Part shown: piece by piece, positions 60,898-64,000 of the stretch
Layout of the letters: each line of letters begins with the position of its first letter
Numbering within the stretch: position 1 is the stretch's first letter
From: Chitinophagales bacterium
GTDB taxonomy: Bacteria > Bacteroidota > Bacteroidia > Chitinophagales > UBA10324
NCBI GenBank assembly: GCA_019694975.1
Contig: JAIBAY010000002.1
Coordinates: forward strand, 261,252-325,251
Direction of reading: 5' to 3'
DNA length: 64,000 bases
Notes under the pieces: generated by a model
The model's database searches: none
What the model saw: only the letters and a program-made list of their open reading frames with translations
What the model was told of the DNA's origin: nothing
Made by a program: the position numbers and the translations under genes

Positions 60898-62175
60898 ATG
60901 ACAACTACATGCTCCAGATCGTTGCAAGGAGTCGGCATTTTACTTAGCGCCATGCTCCTTTTTTCAGGTTGCCTGAAAGACAAGTGTACCAACGTGTATT
61001 CTTATACACTCTATAAGCCAGTATATATGAGTTATGATGTATTGCGTTCGTCAGTAAAATCCACGCCTGCGGAAGAGTTGCAAACTACCGGGAAAATTTA
61101 TTATAAATCCCCGTACATTTTTATCAATGAAGTTGACAAAGGCATTCACATCATTGATAATTCGGACCCTTCCAATCCACTGAACATTAGTTTTGTAAAT
61201 ATTCCCGGCAATATCGATATGGCTGTCGAGGACAATGTGCTGTATGCCGACAGCTACATCGACCTCGTGGCTATTGATATCAGTGATCCTTTAAACGTTA
61301 GAGAAGTTTCCAGGAGTATGAATGTTTTTCCCAACAGGATCTATACAAACGGATGGGCTTTGGATCCGCTTAAGGGCGTTGTAACAGGGTGGAATGAATC
61401 TGATACTACAATTGAACAGGACTGCGGATATTATTACCCGGTTTTTGCCATGGAAGATGTTTTTGTTTCCAGCAACTCTACAGGTGGCGGCGGTGTTAAT
61501 ACCACATCCGTGAGCCCGGGCAATGGTATTGCCGGTTCACTTGCCCGTTTCTGTATTTACAATGACTACCTGTATTGTCTTGACAATGCAGCAATGAAGC
61601 TGTTTGACATCAGCAATGCTGCAAAGCCCGTCAATACCTCCAGTGTAGACATGCCCTGGAATATTGAGACAATTTTCCCTTATGAACATTATCTTTTTAT
61701 AGGCTCTACCACCGGTGTATCTATTTATGATAACACCAACCCTGCTTCTCCCTCATTCGTTTCCCAGCTTTCTCATGTGAGCAGTTGCGACCCTGTTGTG
61801 GTGCAAGGTTCTTACGCGTATGCAACATTGCGTGATGGTACAAGCTGCCAGGGTTTTTCCAATGAGCTGGATGTTATTGATATCAGTAATATTTACAACC
61901 CCGTCTTGAAGACTTCTGTGCCTTTTGTGCATCCATTTGGCCTCGGCATCAATGGCAGCCACCTCTTTGTATGTGATGATGCGGCAGGATTGAAGCATAT
62001 GGATGCCACTGATCCGCTTGCCATATCTCTTGCCGAGTCGGTTAATGCCGGTGCTACGCGAGATGTAATTCCTTTAGGCAGTTTATTGCTGCTCGTTTCA
62101 ACGGATGGATTGTACCAGTTTGACTATAGTTCAGGTTCTTTAGTTCAGCTCAGTTATCTTCCAGTGAAAAAGTAA
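60898..62175 (+). CDS. LVIVD-repeat lipoprotein
   Basis: 425 residues from ATG at 60898 (MTTTCSRSLQGVG); nine extra codons are open before it. A lipobox LLFSGC places Cys near residue 27. Then come repeated beta-propeller-like units with I-x-D-x-S-x-P: GIHIIDNSDPSNPLNI, LVAIDISDPLNVREV, LKLFDISNAAKPVN-like, LDVIDISNIYNPVL. These are LVIVD repeats, usual in surface proteins of Bacteroidota. A strong terminator follows directly. Confidence 0.88.
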   Translation: MTTTCSRSLQGVGILLSAMLLFSGCLKDKCTNVYSYTLYKPVYMSYDVLRSSVKSTPAEELQTTGKIYYKSPYIFINEVDKGIHIIDNSDPSNPLNISFVNIPGNIDMAVEDNVLYADSYIDLVAIDISDPLNVREVSRSMNVFPNRIYTNGWALDPLKGVVTGWNESDTTIEQDCGYYYPVFAMEDVFVSSNSTGGGGVNTTSVSPGNGIAGSLARFCIYNDYLYCLDNAAMKLFDISNAAKPVNTSSVDMPWNIETIFPYEHYLFIGSTTGVSIYDNTNPASPSFVSQLSHVSSCDPVVVQGSYAYATLRDGTSCQGFSNELDVIDISNIYNPVLKTSVPFVHPFGLGINGSHLFVCDDAAGLKHMDATDPLAISLAESVNAGATRDVIPLGSLLLLVSTDGLYQFDYSSGSLVQLSYLPVKK

Positions 62176-62195
62176 GCAACAATAGAAATAGTATT

Positions 62196-62231
62196 GCCAC
62201 CGGGATCAGCTTTCCCGGTGGCATTTTTTTT
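62196..62231 (+). terminator. intrinsic terminator after the LVIVD gene (possibly bidirectional)
   Basis: GCCACCGGG pairs with CCCGGTGGC across a nine-base loop and is followed by a run of eight or nine T residues. It lies between convergent genes. Confidence 0.92.
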
Positions 62232-62242
62232 ATCACCGTCAT

Positions 62243-63373
62243 TTAATGCAGTAGTAATTTATAGGTGCGACTTATGTCCTGCCTGGTGACGACTGCCAGG
62301 TACAGGCCATCACTGAATTTTTCCAGCGCTTGATTGATGCAGTAGTTATTTAGACCCGCAGAAAGCTTGCTATCCAGTATAAGGTTGCCCAATTGATCAA
62401 ATATTTTTAAAGCATCGCCCGGCATATTTACCTCCATAAACTCAAAACACCACTCACCTGTTACAGGATCCAGAACAAGAGCTTCGCCGGAAGCAGACGG
62501 TACCTCAGGAAGACCCGTGAAGCAGTTGATAAGTGTGAGATTCATTTGTGTGGTGTCACTGGCAGTTCCGGCACTGTTAGTTGCTATTAAGGTAACCAGA
62601 TAGTATCCCTGGACACCATAAATGTGCGTCGGATTCTCGTCGTTGCTGACCGGCGTTCCATCACCAAAATTCCAGCTATAGGTCAGGTTGCCGGGATAAG
62701 AACTTAAAGAAGTGTTTACAAATGAAACAGAATCCTTAGCGCACAAGGTGTCATTGGGCACACTGAAAGCCGCATTTATGGAAAACTGTGGATCAATTAT
62801 AGATGCACCGATACAACAGTTACCTCCGGCAGACACATGATGCGTTCCACTCCAGCATCCATACTGCGTATAGTGGTAATACAGCAAACCGCCGAATTGT
62901 GTAAGATAATAGTGTACTACCTGATCCGGTGTATTGCAGCCGCCCTGGTTACTGGATGAATCGCAGTCGAAGTTACAAATGATATAATAATAGCCGTTTG
63001 AATTGGGCCATGTTACCGGTGGATATAATAAAATAGTGGTAATGGAATCGGGCACTCCGCTTATGCTGGTAGTGGGCAACGTTGGATTGCAGTGATCATT
63101 GTCGCCATTATAACCGGCATATATCACCTCCGTCACATTGCCTGCATACTGACCACCAATGGTGACAGCACACTTTTCATACGTAGTAATCCCAATCTTC
63201 AGGTCAGGGATATTTTCATCAACATCAATATTGAGATAGCCCCCATCGTAATTGGAATAAATGATGACATTACCGCCCGGGTAACAAAATGTTTGTGCTG
63301 ACACTTTCATTGAACAGCATAGTGAACAGGTCAGCAGGCTACATAAGAACGTAACTTTAAGCCATCGGGACAT
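62243..63373 (-). CDS. secreted PKD-domain protein with T9SS-type C-terminus
   Basis: 376 residues with a signal peptide (to KVSAQ). The first 190 residues are Cys- and Tyr-rich and not recognised (TFCYPGGNVIIYSNYDGGYLN, HHVSAGGNCCIGAS). A PKD domain follows at about 205-285 (VSFVNTSLSSYPGNLTYSWNFGDG, NPTHIYGVQGYYLVTLIATN). The last 75 residues form a beta domain ending SDGLYLAVVTRQDISRTYKLLLH, like other T9SS tails but lacking the YPNP start. It is probably exported to the surface. Confidence 0.82.
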   Translation of the reverse strand: MSRWLKVTFLCSLLTCSLCCSMKVSAQTFCYPGGNVIIYSNYDGGYLNIDVDENIPDLKIGITTYEKCAVTIGGQYAGNVTEVIYAGYNGDNDHCNPTLPTTSISGVPDSITTILLYPPVTWPNSNGYYYIICNFDCDSSSNQGGCNTPDQVVHYYLTQFGGLLYYHYTQYGCWSGTHHVSAGGNCCIGASIIDPQFSINAAFSVPNDTLCAKDSVSFVNTSLSSYPGNLTYSWNFGDGTPVSNDENPTHIYGVQGYYLVTLIATNSAGTASDTTQMNLTLINCFTGLPEVPSASGEALVLDPVTGEWCFEFMEVNMPGDALKIFDQLGNLILDSKLSAGLNNYCINQALEKFSDGLYLAVVTRQDISRTYKLLLH

Positions 63374-63478
63374 AATTGAAAATTTGAGTGAAAGTTAAAA
63401 ATAAATATGCACCAATCGTCAGTTTTGAGGTGCCATTAAAGCTGCAACGTAATACACTCAATTATAAAAATCTGTTTC

Positions 63479-64000
63479 ATGGTATCTATTCGGAACAGAA
63501 AATATTTGTCACCTTGCAACGTCCGTAAATTACCCGTGAAAAAATCATACTTGACCTTCAGGACTCTTTCTACATTAGTGGACCATGCTGACGATTGGAA
63601 TCGTATCCTGCCGGAAAAACATCACTTGCGCGCCGAACAGCTCCTTCCACTGGAGTTATCAGCGCTAAGCGATCTGACCTTTCTGTATCTGATTTGTTAT
63701 AGTCATGATGAGCCTGTTGCCATTGCTTACTTTCAGTATGTTCACTTTAAAACAAGGCACTACCCATTTCCACTCAGTCGAAATATTTTCACACGGTCTA
63801 TCGAAAAGTTTATAATGCGGAATGGGTACAGGATACTGGTATGTGGTAATCTTTTCCGCGTTGATTTCCCCGGAATCTTTATGCAGGAAGGCAAGGTGAG
63901 TGCTTCCGTGGTTTTTGAAGCTATTGAGCAATTTTTCAACGAGGTCCGCCCGAAGCCGCATGTCTTACTGCTCAAAGACTGGAAAGAAATGTCTACCCCG
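63479..64000 (+). CDS. GNAT-like acyltransferase or related protein, N-terminal part (cut by window edge)
   Basis: An open frame without stop to the right edge. Translation from ATG at 63479 gives 174 residues; a GTG at 63536 is an alternative start. The pattern WNRILPEKHHLRAEQLLPLE, then VAIAYFQYVHFKTRHYPF and RILVCGNLFRVDF, resembles Bacteroidota proteins with an acyl-CoA N-acyltransferase-like fold. No catalytic detail is visible. Because the end lies outside the window, the family call is tentative. It diverges from the PKD protein gene. Confidence 0.6.
   Translation, partial: MVSIRNRKYLSPCNVRKLPVKKSYLTFRTLSTLVDHADDWNRILPEKHHLRAEQLLPLELSALSDLTFLYLICYSHDEPVAIAYFQYVHFKTRHYPFPLSRNIFTRSIEKFIMRNGYRILVCGNLFRVDFPGIFMQEGKVSASVVFEAIEQFFNEVRPKPHVLLLKDWKEMSTP

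Noticed and set aside
1..64000. CRISPR array or cas genes
   Set aside because: No regularly spaced direct repeats and no Cas-like protein found; the repeated elements are far apart and palindromic.
1..64000. Prophage or insertion sequence with transposase
   Set aside because: No transposase, integrase or phage structural gene is recognisable in any open frame.

Overview
The window comes from a Bacteroidota chromosome, most likely Chitinophagales/Saprospiria-like. Seven predicted secreted proteins end in type IX secretion (T9SS) sorting domains. DUF3078, DUF3822 and PorT-like proteins are present, tmRNA ends its tag in YAMAA, and several genes are preceded by the Bacteroidota promoter form (TTTG, about 19-21 bp, TAnnTTTG). 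Shine-Dalgarno sequences are generally absent. Both window edges cut genes.

Layout. 0-6.6 kb: ordinary chromosome (epimerase tail, UMF1 transporter, secreted and membrane proteins, a decayed DUF1214 gene, META lipoprotein, thiolase). 6.6-11.5 kb: an AT-richer accessory island. It holds a DNA methyltransferase with a C-terminal SNase-like domain, an overlapping MjaI-type (CTAG) restriction endonuclease, a reverse transcriptase (RT), a predicted structured non-coding RNA and a SLATT-domain membrane protein. The island ends in an integron attC-like element. 11.6-18.8 kb: PorT-like barrel, SRAP protein, M1 peptidase, then universal stress protein, DUF5661 protein, thioredoxin and two tandem mini T9SS proteins. 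18.8-27.8 kb: more stress-type genes (hydrolase-like pseudoenzyme, AI-2E transporter, second universal stress protein, Dps, frameshifted membrane protein, CoA-transferase, CHAD protein, flavin-binding protein, Hsp20). 27.9-39.5 kb: T9SS surface proteins, tmRNA, S41 peptidase, Lys1-like dehydrogenase, MscL, aminotransferase, esterase. 39.9-40.2 kb: tRNA-Gly and tRNA-Leu. 40.5-54.8 kb: ECF sigma with its partner, CNNM/CBS protein, surface proteins, Rieske oxygenase, YebC, acyl-CoA carboxylase beta, UbiX, thioredoxin-like protein, DUF3822-rsmD-coaD. 54.9-57.9 kb: three-gene NAD(P) transhydrogenase operon. 58.2 kb to the end: WG-repeat, LVIVD and PKD/T9SS proteins and a partial gene.

The most interesting locus is the RT-ncRNA-SLATT unit. 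About 120 nt between the RT and SLATT genes forms three hairpins enclosed by an 8-bp closing stem. A perfect -7 box (TACTTTTG) lies just upstream and a T-tract follows. An 11-nt, 6-nt-periodic unpaired segment (ACTAGTACTAG) could be a telomerase-like repeat template. It carries two CTAG sites, the sequence expected to be the target of the adjacent MjaI-type restriction-modification pair. The whole unit looks like a composite antiphage island.

A family of roughly 125-bp palindromic elements with AGCTATCTCAAAA ends is present six times in intergenic positions, in both orientations and once as an internal deletion.
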